Source: DATKWD01 sp035529695
GTDB taxonomy: Bacteria > Actinomycetota > Acidimicrobiia > Acidimicrobiales > Salinilacustritrichaceae
Direction of reading: 5' to 3'
NCBI GenBank assembly: GCA_035529695.1
Contig: DATKWD010000097.1
Coordinates: 1 to 64,000, forward strand
Length of the DNA: 64,000 bases
Below the pieces are notes generated by a model, which did no database searches, had not been told where the DNA came from, and saw nothing but the letters and a program-made list of their open reading frames with translations. Shown here one piece after another: positions 1 to 6,924 of this stretch. The translations under genes were made by a program, and so were the position numbers. Within the stretch, counting starts at the first letter, position 1. Each line of letters starts with the position of its first letter.

Positions 1-1161
1 GCCGAGGTGCACATGCTCGCCGACCTTGTCGATCGTCACCAGCGTCGCTCCGCCGCCGTACTTGCGGGCGTTGTCGAGGAGGTTGGCGATCACCCGGACG
101 AGACGGCGCTTGTCGGCGTGCACGATCGCGCCTGCGAGCGACGGGTCGACCTCGACTCGCACCTCGTCGTGGCTGAAGGCCACCGCCTGCATCACCAGCT
201 CGGCCAGGTGCACCTCGGTGAGCTCGAGTTGCATGACGCCGGCATCGAAGCGCGAGATCTCGAGCAAGTCCTCGACGAGCTGGCGGAACCGGTCGATGTC
301 GGCGACCAGGAGATCGAGGGCGGCCTGCGAGCGCTCGGACAGCTCGTCGCGCCGGGTCTCGAGGACTTCGATCGACGCTGACAACGTCATCAGCGGCGAG
401 CGGAGCTCGTGGCTGACGTCTGACGCGAACTGGGCGTCGCGCTCGATGCGTAACGAGAGCGCCTCGACCATCTCGTCGAACGACCGGCTGATCGGTTTGA
501 GGTCGGGGTCGTCGGTGGCACCGAGGCGGGTATCGAGGTTGCCGGTGGCCACTTCGTGAGCAGCTTCACCGAGCTGGGTCAGTGGCTGGAGCACGCGGCG
601 CGCCATCCAGGCGCCGAAGCCGGCGCCGGCGAGGGTGGTGATGAGGGCGGCGGCGACCAGGGTGATGGCGAGCGACTCGAGGTTCGAGTCGATCTCGCCG
701 AGAGAGGCGATCTCGAAGTAGGCGGCCTGTCGCGCCGGAATCGGCACGCCGATGGCCAGGCGCATCTCACCGTTGAGGTCGTAGCGCTGCAGCGAGGGTT
801 GGCCGGCGAGCACGGCGCGGGTGAGCTGGTCGGGGAGCGCGGACTCGTCGATGGCCGAGTCGGGCGAGAACCACTGGCCCTCGGCCTCGTCGGCGACGAA
901 CAGCAGCGTCTGCGAGCCGTTCGGGGTCGGCAACGACTGGAGCAGCTCCAACTGGCTGGGGTCGATCGGATTCAGCTGGCGACGAACCGTGCGTGCGTTC
1001 AGGTAGAACTGCGTGCTGGCCGACGACTCCTTCTCGGTCACGAGGTTGGTGCGGGTCAGTCCCCACGCGATGCCCGACAGCATCGTCGACAGCAGGAGCG
1101 CCCCGACGGCAAACGCCAGGATCATCCGCGCGCGCAGGCCGAGGCGGCGAAGGAGCCGCAT
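1..1161 (-). CDS. Membrane sensor histidine kinase (partial, C-terminus beyond window)
   Basis: Reads leftwards off the window edge, so only the first 387 codons are present. Visible are a transmembrane segment at about residues 12-34, an extracytoplasmic region of about 130 residues, a second membrane segment at about 164-186 and a HAMP-like stretch behind it. The H-box is FASDVSHELRSPL with phospho-acceptor His251, and the N-box of the ATPase domain is NLLDNARKYGG at about 360-370; the G-boxes lie outside the window. The ATG at 1161 is 8 bases past the stop of the upstream response regulator, so the two form one two-component operon. The sensed signal cannot be read from the sequence. The family role (autophosphorylation, transfer to the partner Asp) is known; pairing with the neighbour is inferred from adjacency. 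Confidence 0.9.
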   Translation of the reverse strand, partial: MRLLRRLGLRARMILAFAVGALLLSTMLSGIAWGLTRTNLVTEKESSASTQFYLNARTVRRQLNPIDPSQLELLQSLPTPNGSQTLLFVADEAEGQWFSPDSAIDESALPDQLTRAVLAGQPSLQRYDLNGEMRLAIGVPIPARQAAYFEIASLGEIDSNLESLAITLVAAALITTLAGAGFGAWMARRVLQPLTQLGEAAHEVATGNLDTRLGATDDPDLKPISRSFDEMVEALSLRIERDAQFASDVSHELRSPLMTLSASIEVLETRRDELSERSQAALDLLVADIDRFRQLVEDLLEISRFDAGVMQLELTEVHLAELVMQAVAFSHDEVRVEVDPSLAGAIVHADKRRLVRVIANLLDNARKYGGGATLVTIDKVGEHVHLG

Positions 1162-1169
1162 GGGTCGCC

Positions 1170-1850
1170 TCAGACCTGGAGCTTGTAGCCGAGACCCCGG
1201 ACGGTGACGACGTGGCGTGGGTTGGCCGGGTCGTTCTCGACCTTGGTCCGGAGCCGCCGGATGTGGACGTCGACGAGCCGACCGTCGCCGAAGTAGCCGT
1301 AGCCCCACACCCGCTCGAGCAGCACTTCGCGAGAGAAGACCCGCCCGGGACTCGATGCGAGCTCGACCAGCAGGCGGAACTCGGTCTTGGTCAGGTGGAC
1401 GTCCTGTCCGTTGCGTCTGACGACACCTTCGTCAGGGATGATCTCGAGTTCGCCGAACCGCAGGTGGGCGCTGCCCGAATCGGTCGAACGGGCTCGGCGC
1501 AGGAGTGCCCGGATCCTGGCAGAGAGTTCCTTCGGTGCGAACGGTTTGGTGAGGTAGTCGTCGGCACCCGCTTCGAGGCCGGCCACGACGTCGTGGGTGT
1601 CGGCTCGGGCCGTCACCATCACGATCGGCACGTCGGAGCTGCGTCGAACCGACCGGCACACCTCGAAGCCGTCGATGCCCGGAAGCATGATGTCGATCAG
1701 GACCACGTCGGTGGGTTCGCGATGGAACGCCTCGAGTGCGTCCTCGCCGGTGCTCGCCTCGACGACCTCCCAACCCTCGTCCTCGAGGGCGAGTTTCACA
1801 GCCGTACGGATGCGTTCGTCGTCCTCGACGGTCAGGATGCGCGTACTCAC
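1170..1850 (-). CDS. OmpR/PhoB-family response regulator
   Basis: This 226-residue protein has an N-terminal receiver domain with acidic pocket Asp10/Asp11, phospho-acceptor Asp53 in LIDIM and the conserved Lys102 in TKPF. The C-terminal winged-helix DNA-binding domain carries the typical LTKTEFRLL and VDVHIRRLRTKVE motifs. I chose the GTG at 1850 because translation there begins directly with the receiver beta strand (STRILTV); the frame runs open much further upstream, through the inositol-phosphatase gene, and that part is a shadow. The sensor kinase starts 8 bases downstream. The family binds DNA as a dimer after phosphorylation, and the regulon is unknown. It resembles MtrA/PhoP-type regulators, but I cannot assign an orthologue. 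Confidence 0.93.
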   Translation of the reverse strand: MSTRILTVEDDERIRTAVKLALEDEGWEVVEASTGEDALEAFHREPTDVVLIDIMLPGIDGFEVCRSVRRSSDVPIVMVTARADTHDVVAGLEAGADDYLTKPFAPKELSARIRALLRRARSTDSGSAHLRFGELEIIPDEGVVRRNGQDVHLTKTEFRLLVELASSPGRVFSREVLLERVWGYGYFGDGRLVDVHIRRLRTKVENDPANPRHVVTVRGLGYKLQV

Positions 1851-1909
1851 GTCCCTGATCGTGCCACCTGGCGGGCCCTCGGTGGTGACACCGGCGCGGA
1901 TCGCCGCTG

Positions 1910-2734
1910 TCAGGGCAGCGACGAGGCGCCGTGGGCCAGGAGGAGTTCGGTGAGCGGACCGTGCAGGTCGGGGTGCGCGGCCACGACGAAGTCGTCGCTC
2001 GGGGCCGGGTCGTCGAGGCCGGTGACCCGGGCACCGCAGGCCATGGCGATCACCGATCCGGCGCTGTGGTCCCATGCCGCCAGACCGCGCTCGTAGTAGG
2101 CATCGACTCGACCGGCGGCCACTGAGCACAGGTCGGTCGCGGCGGCACCCATCCGTCGCACGTCGCGTAGCTGCCCGATGATGCGGCCCAGGAGCTCTGC
2201 CTGGGCAATGCGGCGGACCGGTTCGTATCCGAACCCGGTGGCGATGAGCGCTCCGTCCAGGTCGGGCGGCGCGGGGAGCTGCGGCATCGGGACGCCGTTT
2301 CGTGTCGCCCCCTCGCCGCGAACACCGACGAACACCTCGTTCGCGATGATGTCGACGACGACACCGACTTCGAGTCGGCCGTCGACCTCGGCCGCGATCG
2401 AGACGTTGCAGCCGGTGTGGCCGTAGAGGTAGTTCGTGGTGCCGTCGAGGGGGTCGACGATCCAACGGACCCCCGAGGTGCCCCGGACGTCGGTGCCCTC
2501 CTCGCCCAGCATGCCGTCATCGGGTCGAGCCCCGAGCAGGCGCTCGACGATCAGCCGTTCGCTCGCTTCGTCCATCTCGGTGACCATGTCGGTGCCGGTC
2601 GACTTGGTCGAGATCACCAGATCTTCACGCTCGATCCCCCGACGGAGAAGATCGGCTGCTTCGACGGCGGTGTCCAGCGCCACCCGACTGATGGTCGCGA
2701 TGCTCAACGCTCGGTGTGCTCGACGCGACGCCAC
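1910..2734 (-). CDS. Inositol monophosphatase family protein (SuhB-like)
   Basis: Member of the Mg2+-dependent, Li+-sensitive phosphatase superfamily (inositol monophosphatase, histidinol phosphatase, fructose bisphosphatase, PAP phosphatase). The metal-binding signatures are all present: GEEG, the WIVDPLDGTTNY motif that gives the metal-ligating Asp residues, and WDHSAGSVIAMACGA near the C-terminus. The length of about 265-274 residues is normal. The start is uncertain: GTG at 2734 overlaps the upstream gene by 31 bases, whereas TTG at 2707 gives a TTGA overlap typical of translational coupling. The substrate cannot be decided from sequence; inositol-1-phosphate (phosphatidylinositol synthesis) or histidinol phosphate are the usual actinobacterial candidates. 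Confidence 0.9.
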   Translation of the reverse strand: MASRRAHRALSIATISRVALDTAVEAADLLRRGIEREDLVISTKSTGTDMVTEMDEASERLIVERLLGARPDDGMLGEEGTDVRGTSGVRWIVDPLDGTTNYLYGHTGCNVSIAAEVDGRLEVGVVVDIIANEVFVGVRGEGATRNGVPMPQLPAPPDLDGALIATGFGYEPVRRIAQAELLGRIIGQLRDVRRMGAAATDLCSVAAGRVDAYYERGLAAWDHSAGSVIAMACGARVTGLDDPAPSDDFVVAAHPDLHGPLTELLLAHGASSLP

Positions 2735-2991
2735 TCAGTCATGGCGCGAAGAGCGAGCACGCTGACGACGCCGACGCCCACGGCTGCCATCACCGCGCCC
2801 GCGATCCCGAACAGGCCGGCCGGGACGGTGCAGTCTCCCTCGCACTGGAGGTCGACGAACGCGTAGCCGATCAGCCCGCCGCACACGCCGGCGATCAGGA
2901 TCGCGGCGAACGCGAGCGTCCGGGCGAAGACCGACGGCAGGGCCGAGTCGTCGTCGGGGGCATCGGGAACGACGGGCTCATCCACCGCCAC
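2704..2991 (-). CDS. Small two-helix membrane protein, unknown function
   Basis: A 95-residue protein with an acidic, proline-containing N-terminus and two hydrophobic segments (about 25-47 and 57-83). They are separated by a short loop with two cysteines (LQCEGDC) that could lie outside the membrane and form a disulphide. I do not recognise a family. It starts at a GTG and its stop overlaps the beginning of the inositol-phosphatase gene, so the two are probably co-transcribed. The divergent pantothenate kinase starts about 60 bases away, so the space between holds promoters for both directions, although no clear motif was visible. Confidence 0.7.
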   Translation of the reverse strand: MAVDEPVVPDAPDDDSALPSVFARTLAFAAILIAGVCGGLIGYAFVDLQCEGDCTVPAGLFGIAGAVMAAVGVGVVSVLALRAMTEWRRVEHTER

Positions 2992-3054
2992 AGCGTAGGT
3001 GCGCTCGTTCGCCGTCTCGAATCGTCGGGCGCCGCGCTCCTACGCTGGGTCCTC

Positions 3055-3984
3055 GTGGACGAGACCGTGGGCGACCTGGGCTGGCTGACGTTGGACCACG
3101 ACGACTGGGCCCGTCTCCGAGCTTCGACGGCCATGCCGCTCGGCGAGTCCGAACTCGCAGAACTCCGGGGCATCAACGAAGACCTCTCGATGGCCGAGGT
3201 CGCCGATGTGTATCTGCCGATCTCTCGCCTGCTGAACCTGCTCGTCGCAGGAACGGCGCAGGTGCGAGGCGCCACCGAGACGTTCTTCGGCGCCCTTTCC
3301 CGGCCCGTGCCGTACGTGATCGGGCTGGCCGGGAGCGTTGCCGTGGGCAAGAGCACGACCGCCCGGGTGCTCCGGGCGCTGCTGGCACGTTGGCCCGACC
3401 ATCCGCAGGTCGCGCTCGTGACGACCGATGGGTTCCTCCGATCGAATGCGTGGCTCGAGGAGCACGACCTGCTGCACCGCAAGGGGTTCCCCGACAGCTA
3501 CGACGTCGGGGCGCTCATCGGGTTCCTCGCTGCGCTCAAGGCAGGCGCACCGGAGGTCGAGGTGCCGGTCTACGACCACGCCGTCTATGACCTCGTCGCC
3601 GACCGGACCGAGCGGATCTCCTCTCCCGACGTCGTGATCGTCGAGGGGCTCAACGTGCTCCAGACCCGCTCTCCGACGTCACTGTTCGTGTCGGACTTCT
3701 TCGACTTCTCGATCTATGTCGACGCCGACGAGCTGCACATCGAGCAGTGGTACGTCGATCGCTTCTGGACGCTCGTCGAACGAAGTCGCGACGACGCGGC
3801 GTCGTTCTTCCACCAGTGGCGTGAACTCGACCGTGCGAGCGCCGAGTCGCTTGCTGGTCAGATCTGGCGCGGGATCAACCGGCCGAACCTGCGAGAGAAC
3901 ATCGAACCGACCCGCGAGCGAGCTCGCCTCATCCTCGAGAAGGGCGCCGACCATCGGGTGAAGCGGATCCGACTCCGGCGCTGA
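3055..3984 (+). CDS. coaA: Type I pantothenate kinase
   Basis: Phosphorylates pantothenate, the first and rate-controlling step of coenzyme A synthesis. The 309-residue length matches bacterial CoaA. The P-loop GSVAVGKS is at residues 93-100, followed by VTTDGFL, the pantothenate-site region HRKGFPDSYD and VIVEGLNVLQ, all characteristic of the PRK/CoaA fold rather than type II or III kinases. I selected GTG 3055 because it puts the family-typical N-terminus in place; the frame is open upstream but lies antisense to other genes. Known CoaA is feedback-inhibited by CoA. The gene stands alone and converges on the pseudokinase-dynamin gene, with a small stem-loop over the junction. Confidence 0.95.
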   Translation: MDETVGDLGWLTLDHDDWARLRASTAMPLGESELAELRGINEDLSMAEVADVYLPISRLLNLLVAGTAQVRGATETFFGALSRPVPYVIGLAGSVAVGKSTTARVLRALLARWPDHPQVALVTTDGFLRSNAWLEEHDLLHRKGFPDSYDVGALIGFLAALKAGAPEVEVPVYDHAVYDLVADRTERISSPDVVIVEGLNVLQTRSPTSLFVSDFFDFSIYVDADELHIEQWYVDRFWTLVERSRDDAASFFHQWRELDRASAESLAGQIWRGINRPNLRENIEPTRERARLILEKGADHRVKRIRLRR

Positions 3985-3999
3985 GTGCCCACCTCAGCG
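3979..3999. terminator. Candidate bidirectional stem-loop between convergent genes
   Basis: A 7-bp perfect inverted repeat, CGCTGAG and CTCAGCG, surrounds the 7-base loop TGCCCAC. It covers the coaA stop codon and lies 6 bases from the end of the convergent gene, a place where a shared terminator is expected. There is no U-tract, which is common in high-GC actinobacteria. The stem is short, so this is tentative. Confidence 0.35.
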
Positions 4000-4005
4000 G
4001 CAGCT

Positions 4006-6924
4006 CTAGTGAAGGCCGACGAGCATGCCCTCGCATGTTCGGACCAGCACCCGGGCGGCTTCTTGCTGATCGCGGTCCGACATCGGACTCTCGGCCCGGG
4101 TCTTCCACTTCCGGGCCTTGTCGATCAGGGCGGTGCGGATCTCGTCGGTGGTGGCAGCGGGGTCGAGGCCGAGGCGGCTCGTCGGGGTGAACCCCTGGAC
4201 GCCCAGCAGTCGCTCGACCTCGTCGACGTCATCGGCTCGGAAGTCGACCGCGCCGGACCGGTGGCTCGAGAACAGCTGGATCTCGGAGAAGACGTGGGCC
4301 CCGGTCCGGATGCGTTCGGCATCGAACATCAGGGGGCCGGCCGCTTCGCCCGGTGGCGGATCGTTGCGCACCATCTGCTCGATGGCGTGGAGCGCGGCGC
4401 GCGCCTTGAGGACGTCGCGCCTGGCGGCGAACTGTGACATGAGGGTCTCGCGCAGCTCGACCAGGCCGCTCTTTTCGACCAGGGCCTTGGCCAGAGCTGG
4501 TGAGCCGTCGACCTCCCCGCTCCTGATGAGGCCGATGCTGAGGGTGACGCCGTAGAGCCCGAGCCGCCGGAGCAGCGCCTCGCGATCGATCGAAGTGACG
4601 TTGCCCACGAGGTCACCGTCGGTGAAGCGGTCGACCGATGCGAGGAGCACCTCGAGCTCACGATCGTCGAGCTGAGCGAGACGCTCGAGCAGGTTGTACT
4701 CGGATTGGCGCAGGCTCGGCCCGGCCTGGGCCAGCAGGCCTGCAACGGGCACGACGGTCTGGCAGAGGCGCCGGATCTGCGGGTCGTCTCGATAGCGGGC
4801 GGCGACCCGGGTCGCGGTCTCCATCGCGTCGGCGGTGTTGCCGGACAGTTCGTCGGCTCTGGACAGCACTCCGATGGCGTTGATCGGATTCGGACGTGCC
4901 AACTCGTCGTCGTGGAACGACTCGAGGAACCGGACATCGGTCGGATGGAAGTGCCGCATCAGGTAGATGACCGCATCGGCCTGGCCGTCGTCGTCATCGG
5001 ATGCGGTGAGGAACCGGGTCGTGCGAGCGGACACGTCGGTCGAGATCGAGGCGATGCCGGGGGTGTCGATGAGTGACATCTCGCCGAGGGCTGACGACGG
5101 CCACTCGATGACGATGCGTTCGATCGACTCGGCGTCCTTGCCAGAGAGATCGATGTCGAGCGCGCCCGACTCGCGGGAGAAGGCGGTCGGCATCTCGGTT
5201 CCGTCCCGGCCGTGCAACGTGGCCCGGTAGGTGATGCCGTCGGTGTACCAGATGACGACCTTGGTGCACTCACCGGCATCGGTCGGGGCGAGTTCCTCGC
5301 CGACCAGGCCGTTCAGCAGGGTCGACTTCCCTGCCTTGACCTTCCCGGCGATGGCCACGCGGAGCGGCTCTTCGAGGCGGGCCTCGATCGCTTCGATCTT
5401 CTCCAGCTGCGGGGTGCCGACGTACGCCTGCATCGCCTGGTTGATCAGGTTCCGGACGTCCTCGATGAGCGAACCGGGCGAGAACGCTGCCGCGGCCTCG
5501 ACCGCCGCCGGAGCGGCCGCCGGGACGACCGGTGCTGCGTCGGCCGCCGGCGCGACGGGGACCGGTGCCTCGGGGGTGGGATGCGGTGGCAATGGACGCG
5601 CATCGACGGGGGCCGCTGGGGCGGGAGCGGGAGCAGGGACGGGAGCGGCTTCTGGAGCGGGCACGACCGGTGGTGGTGCCGGGGGGTCGGCCGGGGGTGG
5701 TGGTGCCGGGGCAGCCGGGGGCGGGGGTGCCGGGGCAGCCGGGGGTGGCGGTGCCGGGGCAGCCGGGGGCGGGGGGGCTCCGGGCGGTGGCGGCAGGTTG
5801 GTCACGGCGGGCGCCGAGGGCGGAGCGAACGACCCGGGCGGCGGTGCCGCGCCCGGTTCGGTGGCGGCAGGCGGAGCCGGAGGCGCAGCTGCGGGGGCCG
5901 GGGGCGGCGCTTCGGGCAGCGGAGGCGCGGCTGCAGGCGGCGGGGGCGCGGCTGCCGGGGCCGGGGGCGGCGCTGCGGGCGGCGGCGCTGCGGCTGGGGC
6001 GGTGGGGGTGCCGGCGAGGAAAGCGGCGGCCGGGATCGACGGCTCGGGAAGGCCTCGATCCTCGACGGTCCGCGGACGGATCTGGAGTCTCGACTGGGGT
6101 TCGCCGGTCGCGGTCTGGGCAGCCTGGAGGGCCCGGCCGAAGGCCTGCGCGGTCTGCGGCCGCTGGTCCGGGTCGGGACGAAGCGCCCACCCCAGGACGG
6201 TTTGCACGACTCCGGGGACATCGGGCAGCGGTGGTGGCGTGGCGGTCAGCGCACGCCCCTTCACCCGGACCAGCGGTTCGTCGTCGGCTTCGAGGAACGG
6301 GGCGCGACCACGGATCAACGTGAAGATGACCGACGCGAGGGCATAGACGTCGGTCCGTGCATCCTCGGTTCGGGCGCCTTCCTTCGCGAGTTCGGGCGCA
6401 GCGTGGAGCAGCGCGTCGTACGGGTCGCCGCTGCGACTCTCGTCGGTCGTGTCGAGCCTGAAGTCCCCGATCAGGGGCTCACCGAACGGCGACTGGAACA
6501 CGTCCTGCGGCTTGATCTTGCGGTGCAGGATGCCCGCCCGATGAGCCGTCTCGAGCGCTCCGGCGAGCTTGACGCCGATGTCGACCGCGGTGCGCCAGTC
6601 GAGCGCGTCGCCTCCGGCGAGCCGGTCGGCGAGGGTGCCGTCGTCGAGCCACTCGCTGACGACGTACGGGCTGCGTTTGCGGATGCCCGACTTGAAGTAC
6701 GTGACGATGTAGGGGTGGTTGGACAGGTCGCCCATCACTGCGCACTCGCGTTGGAACTGCTCGAGCGCCTCGTCCTTCATCCCGTCAGCGGTGTGGATCT
6801 TGATCGCCACCCGCCGCCGGAACTGCTCCTGCACACCTTGATACAGCTCGGTGTGGTCGCCGCGTCTGACCAGCTTCTCGTCGACGATGCCAGGGATCTT
6901 GAGGTTGACCTTCTCGTCAGGCAC
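4006..6924 (-). CDS. Pseudokinase / Pro-Ala linker / dynamin-like GTPase fusion
   Basis: This 972-residue protein has three parts. Residues about 10-270 follow the Ser/Thr protein-kinase fold: VAIK Lys42, an APE-like HAAPEL near 178 and TDVYALASV. However, the catalytic-loop HRD is HRK (134-136) and DFG is DFR (154-156), so the proton-acceptor Asp is absent and it is probably a pseudokinase. Residues about 300-480 are an extreme Pro/Ala linker. Residues about 485-970 are a dynamin-like GTPase: G1 GKVKAGKST (527-535), G3 DTPG (620-623) and a G4-like SRAD (688-691), followed by a largely helical tail. The start ATG lies inside the end of the upstream Hsp70-GTPase gene (8-base overlap), implying coupled synthesis. 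Dynamin-like proteins remodel membranes and often act as unlike pairs, so a hetero-oligomer with its neighbour is my inference. Confidence 0.88.
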   Translation of the reverse strand: MPDEKVNLKIPGIVDEKLVRRGDHTELYQGVQEQFRRRVAIKIHTADGMKDEALEQFQRECAVMGDLSNHPYIVTYFKSGIRKRSPYVVSEWLDDGTLADRLAGGDALDWRTAVDIGVKLAGALETAHRAGILHRKIKPQDVFQSPFGEPLIGDFRLDTTDESRSGDPYDALLHAAPELAKEGARTEDARTDVYALASVIFTLIRGRAPFLEADDEPLVRVKGRALTATPPPLPDVPGVVQTVLGWALRPDPDQRPQTAQAFGRALQAAQTATGEPQSRLQIRPRTVEDRGLPEPSIPAAAFLAGTPTAPAAAPPPAAPPPAPAAAPPPPAAAPPLPEAPPPAPAAAPPAPPAATEPGAAPPPGSFAPPSAPAVTNLPPPPGAPPPPAAPAPPPPAAPAPPPPAAPAPPPPADPPAPPPVVPAPEAAPVPAPAPAPAAPVDARPLPPHPTPEAPVPVAPAADAAPVVPAAAPAAVEAAAAFSPGSLIEDVRNLINQAMQAYVGTPQLEKIEAIEARLEEPLRVAIAGKVKAGKSTLLNGLVGEELAPTDAGECTKVVIWYTDGITYRATLHGRDGTEMPTAFSRESGALDIDLSGKDAESIERIVIEWPSSALGEMSLIDTPGIASISTDVSARTTRFLTASDDDDGQADAVIYLMRHFHPTDVRFLESFHDDELARPNPINAIGVLSRADELSGNTADAMETATRVAARYRDDPQIRRLCQTVVPVAGLLAQAGPSLRQSEYNLLERLAQLDDRELEVLLASVDRFTDGDLVGNVTSIDREALLRRLGLYGVTLSIGLIRSGEVDGSPALAKALVEKSGLVELRETLMSQFAARRDVLKARAALHAIEQMVRNDPPPGEAAGPLMFDAERIRTGAHVFSEIQLFSSHRSGAVDFRADDVDEVERLLGVQGFTPTSRLGLDPAATTDEIRTALIDKARKWKTRAESPMSDRDQQEAARVLVRTCEGMLVGLH
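5702..5773. repeat. Three tandem 24-bp repeats in the Pro/Ala linker
   Basis: Three consecutive copies of a 24-bp unit beginning GGTGCCGGGGCAGCC lie at 5702, 5726 and 5750. They differ only at a few positions near the unit end. On the minus strand they encode an eight-residue Pro/Ala unit (PAPPPPAA-like). Being a whole number of codons, copy number can change without a frameshift, which would alter linker length between kinase-like and GTPase domains. Confidence 0.85.

Noticed and set aside
5231..6346. Plus-strand Gly/Ala-rich frame of 371 codons that looks like a PE_PGRS protein
   Set aside because: It is the antisense image of the Pro/Ala linker of the minus-strand fusion gene; the opposite strand has clear domain motifs and this one has none.
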